The notes: generated by a model not told the origin, from the sequence alone. A DNA stretch of 64,000 bases from Chthonobacter rhizosphaerae (GCF_013839525.1 NZ_JACDIS010000005.1:336701-400700), one strand, 5' to 3'. Counted from the first letter of the stretch, positions 8,816 through 17,909 are shown. Program-made: numbers and translations.

Positions 8816-9508
8816 ATGGCCAGCAAGGCCGAGGCCCAACGGGCCCGAATCGTGGACGCCTTCGTGGGACGGCTGGCGACCCAGCCGCTCTCAGACATCG
8901 ACCTCAACGACGTGGCCGCCGACGCGGGCGTGACGCTCGCCGACGTGCGCCAGCACTTCGACGGCCGGCTCGCCATCCTGAAGGCCTTCGTCCAGCGCAT
9001 CGATACGGCGGTGCTGTCCGGCGACGATCCGGAGATGCGCGACGAACCGGGCCGCGAGCGGCTCTTCGACGTGCTGATGCGCCGGTTCGACGCCCTGGCC
9101 CCTTACAAGGAGGCGGTGCGCTCCTTGTCGCGGTCGGCGCGGGGCGACGCCGGCACGGCCCTGGCGCTGAACGGGCTGGTGGTGCGGTCCATGGGCTTCA
9201 TGCTGGCGGCCGCGCGCATCTCCACGGCCGGCTCGCTCGGGCGGCTGAAGGCGCAGGGCCTCGCGATCGCCTGGGCGCGCGCGGTGGACACGTGGGTCGA
9301 CGACGACGATCCGGGCCTCGCCAAGACCATGATGACCCTCGACAGGGAACTCTCCCGCGGCGAGCGCTATCTCGACACCGCCGACCGGATCTGGGCGGGC
9401 CTCAAGAGCCTGGACGACCGCCTGTCCGAATGGCGCCGCGGCGGCCGCTCACGGCCGTCGCGCCCCGCGACGGACGACGAGGTGACGAGCCCCGGCGACG
9501 GAATCTAA
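8816..9508 (+). CDS. TetR-family transcriptional regulator
   Basis: 230-residue protein with a TetR-like N-terminal helix-turn-helix (about residues 5-55: RARIVDAFVGRLATQPLSDI, then DLNDVAADAGVTLADVRQHF and DGRLAILKAF). A helical ligand-binding domain follows, with [27 protein letters not shown] site precedes the ATG. It lies in line with proC, possibly co-transcribed. Effector and targets are unknown. Confidence 0.82.
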   Translation: MASKAEAQRARIVDAFVGRLATQPLSDIDLNDVAADAGVTLADVRQHFDGRLAILKAFVQRIDTAVLSGDDPEMRDEPGRERLFDVLMRRFDALAPYKEAVRSLSRSARGDAGTALALNGLVVRSMGFMLAAARISTAGSLGRLKAQGLAIAWARAVDTWVDDDDPGLAKTMMTLDRELSRGERYLDTADRIWAGLKSLDDRLSEWRRGGRSRPSRPATDDEVTSPGDGI

Positions 9509-9898
9509 GCCGCGCTCGCCGGCCGCGTCTCTCCGGTCCGATCTGTCGGATCAACACCCCGGACGCGGGGGCGATATCGCGTCCGCGCGCCCGTCCTCCG
9601 GAAACGGAGCGACCGGAAACAGCGCCCGAACGCTGTTCCCGGCCCCCGGAGGTCTTTGGCGGGCTTTCGCCCGAACTCCGAACGCCCGCCCTTGAAAAGA
9701 GGGAGGCGGGTTGCCGGAGCAGGCAAGGACTCGCGAAACAATCGGACTCAATAGACATTCAGGCTCGAAACGAGGAACACACTGCCAGCAGGCCCGAATG
9801 GCGGCATCCACAAGATGGATGAGGCTGTCTTGCATTTACCGCATATCAACGCTGCATGATTATCGGATTTCGCGACTCAACCTTGACCTGAGGCACCC
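9509..9898. other. Intergenic region, no gene seen
   Basis: About 390 bases between the TetR gene and csaA. The last 150 bases are less GC-rich (around 9740-9890), which suits the csaA promoter. A weak stem (GGCGGGC / GCCCG) lies near 9657-9674. No ORF with family resemblance was recognised. Confidence 0.5.
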
Positions 9899-10255
9899 AT
9901 GTCCGATCAGACGCCCGCCGAGCCCATCAGCTACGACGACTTCCTGAAGGTGGATATCCGCGTCGGCCGGATCGTGACCGCCGAGGTCTTCAAGGAAGCC
10001 CGCAAGCCCGCCTACAAGCTGACCATCGACTTCGGCCCGGAGATCGGCGTCAAGCGCTCCTCCGCCCAGATCACGGTGCACTACAGCCCGGAGGAACTGG
10101 TCGGCCGTCAGGTGCTCGCCGTGGTCAACTTCCCGCCGCGACAGATCGGCCCCATGCGCTCGGAAGTGCTCACGCTCGGCGTCCCGGACGCCGACGGCGC
10201 GGTGGTGCTGATCGGCCCGGGACACGAGGTGCCCCTCGGCGGTCGCCTGTTCTGA
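9899..10255 (+). CDS. csaA: tRNA-binding domain protein CsaA
   Basis: 118-residue protein made almost entirely of an EMAP/Trbp111-like tRNA-binding OB fold: [20 protein letters not shown], then [20 protein letters not shown], then [20 protein letters not shown]. CsaA proteins are dimeric and have been proposed as export-related chaperones; tRNA binding is also described. Complete length and a single transcription unit ending before a GGTCCG hairpin. Confidence 0.93.
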   Translation: MSDQTPAEPISYDDFLKVDIRVGRIVTAEVFKEARKPAYKLTIDFGPEIGVKRSSAQITVHYSPEELVGRQVLAVVNFPPRQIGPMRSEVLTLGVPDADGAVVLIGPGHEVPLGGRLF

Positions 10256-10281
10256 GGCGACGGACCCGCACCCGCCCGTCC

Positions 10282-10301
10282 TGGTCCGCGCAGGCGGACC
10301 A
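10282..10301. repeat. Dispersed hairpin element, copy 3
   Basis: Inverted repeat TGGTCCGC / GCGGACCA with a GCAG loop, followed by a further GCGGACCA half at 10310-10317. It sits between convergent csaA and the dehydrogenase gene and may act as a terminator-like structure, although there is no T-tract. Confidence 0.65.
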
Positions 10302-10347
10302 TCCGCGAAGGCGGACCATCCGGGCCTTCCCCGTCCTCCACCCCCGC

Positions 10348-11115
10348 TCACTCCACGATCCCAACCACGTCCGGCGTCTCCCACGCCAGATGCTGGCCGC
10401 CGTCGAGGGCCAGCATCTGGCCGGTGAAGGAGCGGCTTTCCAGGATGAAGCGCACCGCCGCCGTCACCTCGTCGAGGCTCGGGCCGCGTTTCAGGAGCAC
10501 CCCCTCCATCTGCCGCTGGAAGTCGTCCGCCGACTGGCGGACGTTGGCGAGGGTCGGGCCGGGGCCGATGCCGGCCACCCGCACCCGTGGCGCCAGCGCC
10601 TGGGCGAGCGTCCGGGTGGCATCGAACAGCGCCGATTTCGACAGGCTGTAGGAGAAGAACAGCGGGTTCGGCCGCCACACCCGCTGGTCGATCAGGTTGA
10701 TCACCACGCCCTCCCGCCCGTCCGGCAGGCGGTTGGCGAGATCGCGCGCCAGGAACACCGGCGCGGCGAGGTTCACGGTCATGTGCCGGGCGAACAGCAC
10801 CGGCTCCACGGTCTGCGCCTCGTCCCGCTCGAACAGGGACGCGTTGTTGACCAGCACGTCCACCGGACCGAGCGCCCGCTCGGCCTCCGGGATGATCCGC
10901 GCCACGGCGTCCAGATCGTTGAGGTCCGCCGTCACGATCGCCACCCGGCCCTGGCCGGCGCGGATCTCGTCCGCCACCTCCTCGGCCTCGTCGCGGGAGC
11001 GGTTGCAGTGCAGCGCCACCGCATAGCCCTCGGCCGCCAGGTCGAGCGCAATCGCCCGGCCGATCCGTCGGGCGGCGCCGGTGACCACCGCCACGCCCCG
11101 TTCATGATGGTACAT
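10348..11115 (-). CDS. SDR-family oxidoreductase (FolM/pteridine reductase-like)
   Basis: 255-residue classical short-chain dehydrogenase. The cofactor motif is TGAARRIGRAIA near the N-terminus, VNNASLFERD is the NNAG equivalent, and the active site is YSLSK. The sequence NLIDQRVWRPNPLFFSYSLS is typical of the pteridine reductase/FolM-like branch, which can reduce dihydropterins; the exact substrate is an inference. I chose the ATG at 11115 (MYHHERGVAVVTG). The upstream open frame lacks family similarity. Confidence 0.85.
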   Translation of the reverse strand: MYHHERGVAVVTGAARRIGRAIALDLAAEGYAVALHCNRSRDEAEEVADEIRAGQGRVAIVTADLNDLDAVARIIPEAERALGPVDVLVNNASLFERDEAQTVEPVLFARHMTVNLAAPVFLARDLANRLPDGREGVVINLIDQRVWRPNPLFFSYSLSKSALFDATRTLAQALAPRVRVAGIGPGPTLANVRQSADDFQRQMEGVLLKRGPSLDEVTAAVRFILESRSFTGQMLALDGGQHLAWETPDVVGIVE

Positions 11116-11511
11116 GCGATGTCTCCAGAAGCATGGCCCGGACGGCGGGCCGGCGACTCGGCCGCGGCTGCCGCCAGGCACCCGCTCACGCTTCGTCATC
11201 GCAAGGCATACGTAACTGCACGGCCGCCGGTTCAGTTCCGGCCCGATCTTTAAAAATGAACGGTGTTGCACCACGGTCTTGCAAGGTTAACACACGCTTC
11301 ACCATAGCGCTCGGAACCACGAAACTTTCCGCCCCAAGCCGCATTCTCGCCACGGAACGTGACGAACCCGGCCACATTCCGCGTTCAGATATCGAACATT
11401 CCACGGGGGCGCTGCCGTTAACCTTGAGCCGGTGCGCGATCGTGAGAGGCAAGACCGCTGCCGTCCGAGGCCTCCCCGGCGAGCGGTCCGATGTAATGAT
11501 AGGAGTTTGAC
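11116..11511. other. Promoter-bearing region upstream of the outer-membrane protein
   Basis: 396 bases between divergent genes (dehydrogenase minus, barrel protein plus). Base composition is less GC-rich around 11190-11400, consistent with promoters. No complete -35/-10 pair is convincing. An AGGAG site lies at 11500-11504, just before the barrel gene. Confidence 0.5.
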
Positions 11512-12165
11512 ATGACCCGTGTGATCGCAGCGCTGCTGGTTGGCTCGACCGCGCTCGTGGCCGTTCCGGCCTTCGCCGCCGACCTGCCGGAACCGATTCC
11601 GGCCGCGCCGGCATACGAGGCCGTCGTGGAATCGACCGCGTTCGACTGGACCGGCGCCTATGTCGGCGGCGCCGTCGGCTACGCGTTCGGTGAATACGGC
11701 GGCGACGCCGGCGACGAGAGCGTCGAGGGCTTCACCGGCGGCGTCTTCGCCGGCTACAACTACGCCGTGACGCCGAACTGGATCGTGGGCGCCGAGGCCG
11801 ACATCTTCGCCGGCCCGTCCGAGGACTTCACCGTCGGCGGCGTCGGCGTCGAGACCTCGACCGCCGTGTTCGGCACCGTCCGCGGCCGCGTCGGCTACGC
11901 CTTCGACAGCTTCATGGTCTACGGCACCGGCGGTCTCGCCGTGGGCTGGGGCGAAGCCGACTTCAACGGCGGCTCCGACAGCAACACCCACCTCGGCTGG
12001 GCGGCCGGCGGCGGCGTGGAAGCGGCTCTGACCCAGAACGTCACCGTGCGCGCCGAGTACCTCTACGTCGACACCTCCGAGGAGTCCTACTCCGCGAACG
12101 GCACCACCGTCGACGCGGACCTCGACGGCCACCTTGTGAAGGTCGGCGTCGGCTACAAGTTCTGA
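11512..12165 (+). CDS. Omp25/31-type outer-membrane beta-barrel protein
   Basis: 217-residue outer-membrane protein. A cleavable signal peptide (MTRVIAALLVGSTALVAVPA, cut after FAA) is followed by the linker DLPEPIPAAPAYEA. Strands then follow: FDWTGAYVGGAVGYAFGEYG, GVFAGYNYAVTPNWIVGAEA, ending LVKVGVGYKF with a terminal aromatic residue for BAM recognition. It matches the small porin/OmpA-like barrels (Omp25, Omp31, RopB) abundant in Hyphomicrobiales. A strong ribosome site (AGGAG) and a strong terminator suggest high monocistronic expression. Confidence 0.92.
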   Translation: MTRVIAALLVGSTALVAVPAFAADLPEPIPAAPAYEAVVESTAFDWTGAYVGGAVGYAFGEYGGDAGDESVEGFTGGVFAGYNYAVTPNWIVGAEADIFAGPSEDFTVGGVGVETSTAVFGTVRGRVGYAFDSFMVYGTGGLAVGWGEADFNGGSDSNTHLGWAAGGGVEAALTQNVTVRAEYLYVDTSEESYSANGTTVDADLDGHLVKVGVGYKF

Positions 12166-12204
12166 TCCCGCCGGGGGCAACCCCGACGCATCGGACGACT
12201 GGAG

Positions 12205-12232
12205 AAGGCCCGGGTCAAACCCGGGCCTTTTT
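12205..12232 (+). terminator. Rho-independent terminator of the barrel gene
   Basis: Ten-bp stem AAGGCCCGGG / CCCGGGCCTT, loop TCAAA, followed by TTT, 40 bases after the barrel gene stop. Confidence 0.9.
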
Positions 12233-12259
12233 CGTTGCCCCGCCCAGGCCCGGCGCCCC

Positions 12260-12370
12260 GTCCGAGCGAGGGAGAAGCAAGCCAACCCCTTCGGACGTCC
12301 GAGCGAGGGAGAAGCAAGACAACCCCTTCGGACGTCCGAGCGAGGGAGAAACACGACAACCCCGTCCACC
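12260..12370. repeat. 37-bp tandem repeat, three copies
   Basis: Units start at 12260, 12297 and 12334, with the core GTCCGAGCGAGGGAGAA shared by all three. Copy 3 has diverged slightly. There are no spacers between units. It merges into the larger array that follows. Confidence 0.85.
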
Positions 12371-13312
12371 TGGCTCCGCCGTCCGCTTTCCCCCGAGGGA
12401 CTGGATCATCGGTCCCCGCTCCCACAATCCCTCCCCTCAGGGGTTTGGCCGTTGGCCAAGGCGGAGCAGGCCCGTGACTGCGAAGCGGGATCCGGCGAAG
12501 CCGGGGGAGGGGTCGTCTTTGTGGGCGGCCCCATGCGCTTTTCCGCAGCCGCCGAAGACAACCCCTTCCGGCCGGCTCCGCCGTCCACCTTCCCCTGAGG
12601 GGAAGGACCATTGCCACCCGACTCCACCAATCCCTCCCCTCAGGGGAGGGTCCGGCGAAGCCGGGGGAGGGGTCGTCTTTGTGGGCGGCCCCATGCGCTT
12701 TTCCGCAGCCGCCGAAGACAACCCCTTCCGGCCCTCCGGGCCACCTTCCCCTGAGGGGAAGGATCATCGGTCCCCGCTCCCACAATCCCTCCCCTTCGGG
12801 GTTTGGCCGATAGCCAAGGCGGAGCAGGCCCGTGACTGCGAAGCGGGGTCCGGCGAAGCCGGGGGAGGGGTCGTCTTTGTGGGCGGCCCCATGCGCTTTT
12901 CCCCAGCCGCCGAAGACAACCCCTTCCGGCCCTCCGGGCCACCTTCCCCCTAGGGGAAGGATCATTGCCCCCGACTTTCGAAATCCCTCCCCTCAGGGGT
13001 TTGGCCGATGGCCAAGGCGGAGCAGGCCCGTGACTGCGAAGCGGGGTCCGGCGAAGCCGGGGGAGGGGTCGTCTTTGTGGGCGGCCCCATGCGCTTTTCC
13101 CCAGCCGCCGAAGACAACCCCTTCCGGCCTTCCGGGCTACCTTCCCCTGAGGAAAAGGATCATTGCCACCCGACTTTCGAAATCCCTCCCCTCAGGGGTT
13201 TGGCCGATGGCCAAGGCGGAGCAGGCCCGTGACTGCGAAGCGGGGTCCGGCGAAGCCGGGGGAGGTGTCGCCTGTGCGGGCGGCCTCATGCGTTTCGGCC
13301 GCCGATCATCCC
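12371..13312. repeat. Tandem array with a period of about 198 bp, five copies
   Basis: The anchor CCGGGGGAGG appears at 12501, 12661, 12859 and 13057, and a variant at 13256. Spacings are 160, 198, 198 and 199 bp; the 160-bp unit lacks the TTTGGCCGATGGCCAAGGCG segment. Each unit carries hairpins such as CTTCCCCTGAGGGGAAGG. The units stay open in several frames, but the predicted peptides are proline/lysine-rich translations of the repeat and not credible proteins. The 13313-13352 remainder precedes the stop of the AIM24-like gene. Confidence 0.9.
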
Positions 13313-13352
13313 CCGCCGGCCGATCGCCCCCGAACAACCCGGCCGCCCACCT

Positions 13353-14201
13353 TCACCGGTTGTCCCCGTCCAGGATCCGCCCCAGGCCGCCCAGCACCGA
13401 TCCTTCCCCCTGTCCGCCGCCGCCCGTCTGGGGCGCCGCGGCCCACATGCGGCCGGCGAAGCGGGAGAAGGGGAGGGACTGCATCCACACGCGGCCGGGG
13501 CCGACCAGGCGGGCGAAGAACACGCCCTCGCCGCCGAACACCATGGACTTGATCGAGCCGGCCCGGACGAGGTCGAAGTCGACGCCGGCCGTGTAGGCGG
13601 CCACGCAGCCGGTGTCCACGTGGATCTCCTCGCCGGGCGCGAGGTCCTTCTCCACCAGCGTGCCGCCCATGTGGACGAACACCCAGCCGTCGCCGTCGAG
13701 GGTCTGCATGATGAAGCCTTCGCCGCCGAAGAGGCCGGTCATGATCCGGCGCTGGAAGGCGATGCCGAGGGACACGCCCTTGGCGGCGGCGAGGAACGAG
13801 TCCTTCTGGCAGACCAGCCGGCCGCCCACGCTGTCGAGCTTGATCGCCAGGATGTGGCCCGGGAAGGGGGCCGCGAAGGCCACGCGCGCCTTGCCGGACC
13901 CCTCGTGGGTGAACACGGTGGTGAACAGGCTCTCGCCGGTGATCAGCCGCTTGCCGGCGCCGAGCAGCTTGCCGAACAGGCCGCCCTCCTGCGCCGAGCC
14001 GTCGCCGAACACCGTCGTCATCGAGACGGTCGGCGCCTTGAACATCAGCGAGCCCGCTTCCGCCACCGCGCTCTCGCCGGGGTCGAGCTCGATCTCGACG
14101 AACTGCATCTCCGAGCCGCGGATCTCGAAATCGATGTCGTCGGCCGCCCCCGTGCGGGTGTGGCGGACGGGCGGAACGGACGGAACGCTTCCCCAGGCCA
14201 T
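13353..14201 (-). CDS. AIM24/TIGR00266-family protein
   Basis: 282-residue protein of the AIM24 (TIGR00266) family, a double beta-helix fold of unknown biochemical role. Recognisable stretches are EIRGSEMQFVEIELDPGESA, VAEAGSLMFKAPTVSMTTVF, AAPFPGHILAIKLDS, ILAIKLDSVGGRLVCQKDSFLA-type beta repeats, and GEEIHVDTGCVAAYTAGVDF. The C-terminal tail is Gly-rich (PQTGGGGQGEGS). The ATG at 14201 has a GAAGGAGA site upstream; the frame open to 14612 is read-through antisense to nothing known. In-line with the DUF188 gene upstream. Confidence 0.9.
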   Translation of the reverse strand: MAWGSVPSVPPVRHTRTGAADDIDFEIRGSEMQFVEIELDPGESAVAEAGSLMFKAPTVSMTTVFGDGSAQEGGLFGKLLGAGKRLITGESLFTTVFTHEGSGKARVAFAAPFPGHILAIKLDSVGGRLVCQKDSFLAAAKGVSLGIAFQRRIMTGLFGGEGFIMQTLDGDGWVFVHMGGTLVEKDLAPGEEIHVDTGCVAAYTAGVDFDLVRAGSIKSMVFGGEGVFFARLVGPGRVWMQSLPFSRFAGRMWAAAPQTGGGGQGEGSVLGGLGRILDGDNR

Positions 14202-14335
14202 GATGCTCTCTCCTTCTGAAGGCCGGGCCGATCCCGATCGATGCGTCGTCGTCGGGCTCGGCCCCGGCCGGGTCTCCTCCCGGCCAGCATGGCCCGGCTC
14301 GATGACGGAGAAAAGGCGTGCGTGGCGGGGCGTCG

Positions 14336-14788
14336 TCAGCCCCGGCCGATCCGCACGATCGCCTCGTGGAGGGCGGAGAGGAAGCGCGACCGGTCCTTGG
14401 GCGAGAAGGGGCGCGGGCCGCCCGTCGTCTCGCCGGCCGAACGCAGGTCCGTCATCAGATCCCTCACCGCGAGCGCCATGCCGATCGAATCCGGGCTGAA
14501 CGGCTTGCCGGACGGCGCGATCACCGTCGCGCCGGCCTTCACGCAGCGGTCGGCGAGCGGGATGTCGGCGGTCACCACCACGTCGCCGGCCCCGGCGGCG
14601 GCGGCGATCCACTTGTCCGCCTCGTCGGGGCCCTCCGGCACCACGTGGAGGCGCACGTCCTCGTCGCGCGGCACGGCCATCCAGGCGTTCGCCACCAGCA
14701 CCACCGGCCAGCGGTGGCGGCCGGCCACCTTGTAGATCTCCTGCTTCACCGGGCAGGCGTCCGCGTCCACGTAGACCGTGCCGGCCAT
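14336..14788 (-). CDS. YaiI/YqxD-family protein (DUF188)
   Basis: 150-residue protein of the UPF0178/DUF188 family, which has a PIN-like nuclease fold of unproven function. Landmarks are [48 protein letters not shown] and [19 protein letters not shown]. Complete length, 15 bases downstream of the GST-like gene on the same strand, so probably co-transcribed. Confidence 0.93.
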   Translation of the reverse strand: MAGTVYVDADACPVKQEIYKVAGRHRWPVVLVANAWMAVPRDEDVRLHVVPEGPDEADKWIAAAAGAGDVVVTADIPLADRCVKAGATVIAPSGKPFSPDSIGMALAVRDLMTDLRSAGETTGGPRPFSPKDRSRFLSALHEAIVRIGRG

Positions 14789-14803
14789 CGCGCCGCCTCC
14801 CGG

Positions 14804-15412
14804 TCAGCCGGGCGCCGTGGCGGCCCAGCCGGGCAGGGTGGCGGTGAAGCGGTCGAGCCAGGCCACGAGCCGCGGATGGCCCTCGCGCCAGGAGCCCTCG
14901 AAGCGGAAGTCCAGGTAGCCGAGCGCGCAGGCGACCGCGATCGTGCCCACCGTCACCGCGTCCTCCTCCGGCAGGTTGGCCTCCAGGTAGGCGAGGCCGC
15001 GCTCCACCTTGCCGCGCTGGTGGTCGTCCCAGCGGGCGCTCCGCTCGCCCGGCTCGCGCATGACGGTCTCGTAGCGCCGCAGGAGCGCGGCGTCCATGAT
15101 GCCGTCGGCGAGGGCCTGCAGGGTCAGCGCCGGAAAGCGCTCCGCCGGGTCCGCCGGCAGGATCCGGCCGCCGCCGGCAAGGTAGTCCAGGTAGTCCAGG
15201 ATCACCCGGCTGTCATAGACCACCGTGCCGTCCGGCGTGATCAGGGCGGGGATCTTGCCGAGCGGGTTCTGGGTGCGGATGTCGTCCGCCGGGTCGGTGG
15301 TGTCGGTCTTCACCACCTCGATCCGGTCCCCGAGGCCGAGGATGGCGGCGGCGATCTTGATCTTGCGGCCGAACGGCGAGGCCGGCGAGGACCGGAGAAT
15401 GAAGTCTGGCAC
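14804..15412 (-). CDS. Glutathione S-transferase family protein
   Basis: 202-residue GST-like protein. The N-terminal thioredoxin-fold domain contains ILRSSPASPFGRKIKIAA, the cis-proline region LGKIPALITPDG and the glutathione-contacting VVYDSRVILDYLDYL; the rest is the helical C-terminal domain. The likely start is the GTG at 15412 (VPDFILRSSP). An ATG exists at 15595, but the intervening residues are a translated repeat and unlike GSTs. The substrate is unknown. Confidence 0.85.
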   Translation of the reverse strand: MPDFILRSSPASPFGRKIKIAAAILGLGDRIEVVKTDTTDPADDIRTQNPLGKIPALITPDGTVVYDSRVILDYLDYLAGGGRILPADPAERFPALTLQALADGIMDAALLRRYETVMREPGERSARWDDHQRGKVERGLAYLEANLPEEDAVTVGTIAVACALGYLDFRFEGSWREGHPRLVAWLDRFTATLPGWAATAPG

Positions 15413-15515
15413 GGGGCGGGCTCCTCGGGATGTGGGCGGCGTCGGGCCGCGGGGGTCAGGGCCGCGGGCGGCGGTCCCGCGGGGCGTCACGGGCCGGCGC
15501 CACGATAGCGCGGCC

Positions 15516-15563
15516 GGTCGGGAAGTCCACCGGTCGGGAAGTCCACCGGTCGGGAAGTCCACC
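15516..15563. repeat. 16-bp tandem repeat, three copies
   Basis: GGTCGGGAAGTCCACC repeated at 15516, 15532 and 15548 without spacers, in the gap upstream of the GST gene and after the DUF1176 gene stop. Confidence 0.85.
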
Positions 15564-15599
15564 GGCCGGACCGCATGGCCGTCCGTCGGCCGCATCCCG

Positions 15600-16676
15600 T
15601 CATTGGCCGCCCGGGCCGGGGAAGACCACCGGCCAGTCCGCCGGGGCCTTGCCGGTGCCGCAGGATTCGTTCGCCCGGAAGGTGACGAGCTTGAACGCGT
15701 ACTGGTCCCAGCGCCAGGTGCCGGCGGTGCCGCAGTCCGGCGCCGCGCCGGTGGTCACGGCCGTCAGGGTGGCGGTCTGCGGGTCGAACGCCACGGTCTC
15801 CAGGGTGTCCGTCCCCATCCAGCCGAAGCGCGACGAGAAGGTCGCGAAGGTGAGGAGGTGCATGCCGCCGATCTCGCCGCTCTCCACCATGTAGAGCCGG
15901 TAGCCGGTCCGGCCCTCGCTGCGGTAGCACGGGATGGCGTAGAGCATGGCCGTCTCCGACAGCGCGCCGATCACCGGCGGCGTCTCGGCCAGGGACGGCC
16001 CGTCCGGCGCCTCGCACTGGCTGGCTATGTGCCACTCCACGAGCCGCGGCGGCAGCCCCTGCAGCGCCACCATGGCCTGCCGGTCCACCTCCGGCGCCGG
16101 CGGCAGGTCGTCCGGCGGGCCGGCGCGGCGGTCGCCGACGATCCGCTTCTGCCGGCGGTCGATCTCCGTCAGGGCGTCGCGCATGCCGTCCAGGCGGAAG
16201 CGGTCCATGTGCGGCGCGCCGGCGATGTCGATGTAGGTGACGCGGAGCTCGAACCCCACCTGGATGTCCCGCATCAGCCGGTCCAGCGCGTACTGGGACA
16301 GCACGAAGAAGTCGCCCGGGTTGACGAACGGCGCGTAGTCCGAGCGCGGTCGCAGCGTCAGCGCCACGCCCCCGTCCACCGCCATAGAGATCGGCCGCTC
16401 CCGGTCCGCGAGGTCCTTCAGCGTCGTCACCGACACCGCCCAGCGCGACCGGCTGCCCGGTCCGCGGTGAAGCTGGAACACGCTCGTCACGGTCCCGTCC
16501 GCATCCCGCGCCCGCACGGAGGCGACGCAGGTCAGGTCCTCCGCGCAGGCCACCTCGGCCGACCCGTAGCGGGCCGTCCCGGTCTGCGCCTCGGCGTCCG
16601 ACGGCGCCGCGCCGATCAGCGTCGCCAACACCAGGAGGAACCGCCCGGCTCCCGTGAACAGCGTCGTCAGGGTCAT
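15600..16676 (-). CDS. Secreted DUF1176-family protein
   Basis: 358-residue exported protein. The signal peptide is LFTGAGRFLLVLATLIG, cut near AEA-QTG. The mature part has paired cysteines (VACAEDLTC, SQCEAPDG, IPCYRSEGRTGY, PDCGTAG, ESCGTG). The C-terminal segment TWRWDQYAFKLVTFRANESC is the characteristic end of DUF1176 proteins. The function is unknown. It is the last of three consecutive minus-strand genes for secreted proteins (with RNase T2 and the small unknown). Confidence 0.85.
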   Translation of the reverse strand: MTLTTLFTGAGRFLLVLATLIGAAPSDAEAQTGTARYGSAEVACAEDLTCVASVRARDADGTVTSVFQLHRGPGSRSRWAVSVTTLKDLADRERPISMAVDGGVALTLRPRSDYAPFVNPGDFFVLSQYALDRLMRDIQVGFELRVTYIDIAGAPHMDRFRLDGMRDALTEIDRRQKRIVGDRRAGPPDDLPPAPEVDRQAMVALQGLPPRLVEWHIASQCEAPDGPSLAETPPVIGALSETAMLYAIPCYRSEGRTGYRLYMVESGEIGGMHLLTFATFSSRFGWMGTDTLETVAFDPQTATLTAVTTGAAPDCGTAGTWRWDQYAFKLVTFRANESCGTGKAPADWPVVFPGPGGQ

Positions 16677-16779
16677 GCAACCTCCCGATCGGCGTCCGGC
16701 GCGGACCGGACCGAGGTCCGGAACCGCGCGGCCGCTCTCGCGCGTCTGGTTCGGAATATGGGGCGGAGGCCCGGCCGCG

Positions 16780-17472
16780 TCACCGCACGGGCGGCATGGC
16801 CACGGTGGCGCGCCGGCAGCCGCGCCGGTCCACCTCCGGGCAGGACCGGAAGGCGAGGTCGTCCTTCGTCAGGCAGACGCGCACCTCGCGCAGCCGGCGC
16901 TCGTCGCAGGTCACCGCCACGGCGTCGGCCGGCAGGCCCGGGTTGGCGGCCAGGAAGTCGGCTTCCACCTGGCCCGGCCGCACCGAGGCCCAGCGGTCCA
17001 GGCGCCGGTAGGCGGGCGGGATTGTCACCGTCTCGCGCGCCCGGCGCAGCGTGTCGAAATAGGCGGCCGGGTCGAGGCCCGAGCAGGCCCCGTGCTTGCG
17101 CCACTGGTAGCGGGCGAGACCCCGGCTCGGCATCACGTCCAGGACGCCGTCCAGGGTGGCCCGGCCCGGCCCCTCGTCGGCGCGGCAGAATTCCGGCCAG
17201 CCGCGCTCCCGTTGCGGCCACAGGCCGTGCACCGTGAAGGCGAACGGCCGGCGGCCGTCGCATTGGGGATCGTCCGCGTCGCCCTCCGCCTCGCACCAGC
17301 TCGGCGACCACGACAGCGCCAGCACGTAAAAGTCGAAGTCGCCCGGCCGGTCGTCGGCGCGCGCCGGTCCGATCGCCGGCGCCAATCCCACGGCCAGAAG
17401 CCCCGCGGCCCAAATCGCCGCGGCCAGATATTTCCGGGCCGGAGATCCCGCGCGACCGCGCCGTCCCGTCAC
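16780..17472 (-). CDS. Secreted ribonuclease T2 family protein
   Basis: T2-type endoribonuclease, which degrades RNA to 3'-nucleotides via 2',3'-cyclic intermediates, probably in the periplasm. Both catalytic segments are present: FTVHGLWPQ (CAS I His) and YQWRKHGACSG (CAS II, Glu replaced in WRKHG context with His/Lys kept). The N-terminus is a signal peptide (YLAAAIWAAGLLAVGLAPAI). No ATG is near; the GTG at 17472 overlaps the TGA of the upstream small gene (GTGA), implying translational coupling. 230 residues. Confidence 0.88.
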   Translation of the reverse strand: MTGRRGRAGSPARKYLAAAIWAAGLLAVGLAPAIGPARADDRPGDFDFYVLALSWSPSWCEAEGDADDPQCDGRRPFAFTVHGLWPQRERGWPEFCRADEGPGRATLDGVLDVMPSRGLARYQWRKHGACSGLDPAAYFDTLRRARETVTIPPAYRRLDRWASVRPGQVEADFLAANPGLPADAVAVTCDERRLREVRVCLTKDDLAFRSCPEVDRRGCRRATVAMPPVR

Positions 17473-17909
17473 CGCAGCACGCGGCAGGCCGCGTCCCACA
17501 CGTACCAGTAGTCCTGCGACGGCAGGCAGACCTCCACGCCGTAGCCGATGCCGGCGAATCCGGTCTCGGCCGAGATCACCCAGAACACCCGGTCGCTGCG
17601 GCCGGCGCCGAGGGTCGCCTCGCCCTCGCAGTGGCGATGCTCGATCATGCTGGCGAACCGGGTGGTGTTGTAGCGCTGGCGGATGTCGGTCAGCGTCTCG
17701 ATGCGCTTGCCGTCGTGCCAGGTGTTGGCCTCGGCCCAGTGCTGCCGCTCTACCACCTTGGAGAGCACCGACGGATCGTCGCACGCCGGCAGGGTGCTCG
17801 TCTCCACCACCACGGCCGTGCGGGCGGTCCGGCCGGCGCCGATGTCGGCCGCCGCTCCCGGCGTCGTCGTGGAGGCGAGAACGACAAGACCCAGAATCGC
17901 GGCACGCAT
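17469..17909 (-). CDS. Small secreted protein of unknown function
   Basis: 146-residue protein with a signal peptide (MRAAILGLVVLASTTTPG, cut near AAA). Four cysteines in the mature part (LPACDDPS, HRHCEGEA, EVCLPSQD, AACRVLR) suggest disulfides. The ending DYWYVWDAACRVLR is distinctive, but I do not recognise a family. The ATG at 17909 has a GGGAG site. Its stop overlaps the GTG of RNase T2, so the two are likely made together. A role as partner or inhibitor of the RNase is only a guess. Confidence 0.75.
   Translation of the reverse strand: MRAAILGLVVLASTTTPGAAADIGAGRTARTAVVVETSTLPACDDPSVLSKVVERQHWAEANTWHDGKRIETLTDIRQRYNTTRFASMIEHRHCEGEATLGAGRSDRVFWVISAETGFAGIGYGVEVCLPSQDYWYVWDAACRVLR

Noticed and set aside
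12153..13596. Several open frames across the tandem repeats
   Set aside because: They are translations of the repeat units in different frames with the same peptide recurring (for example KTTPSG); no evidence of coding selection.
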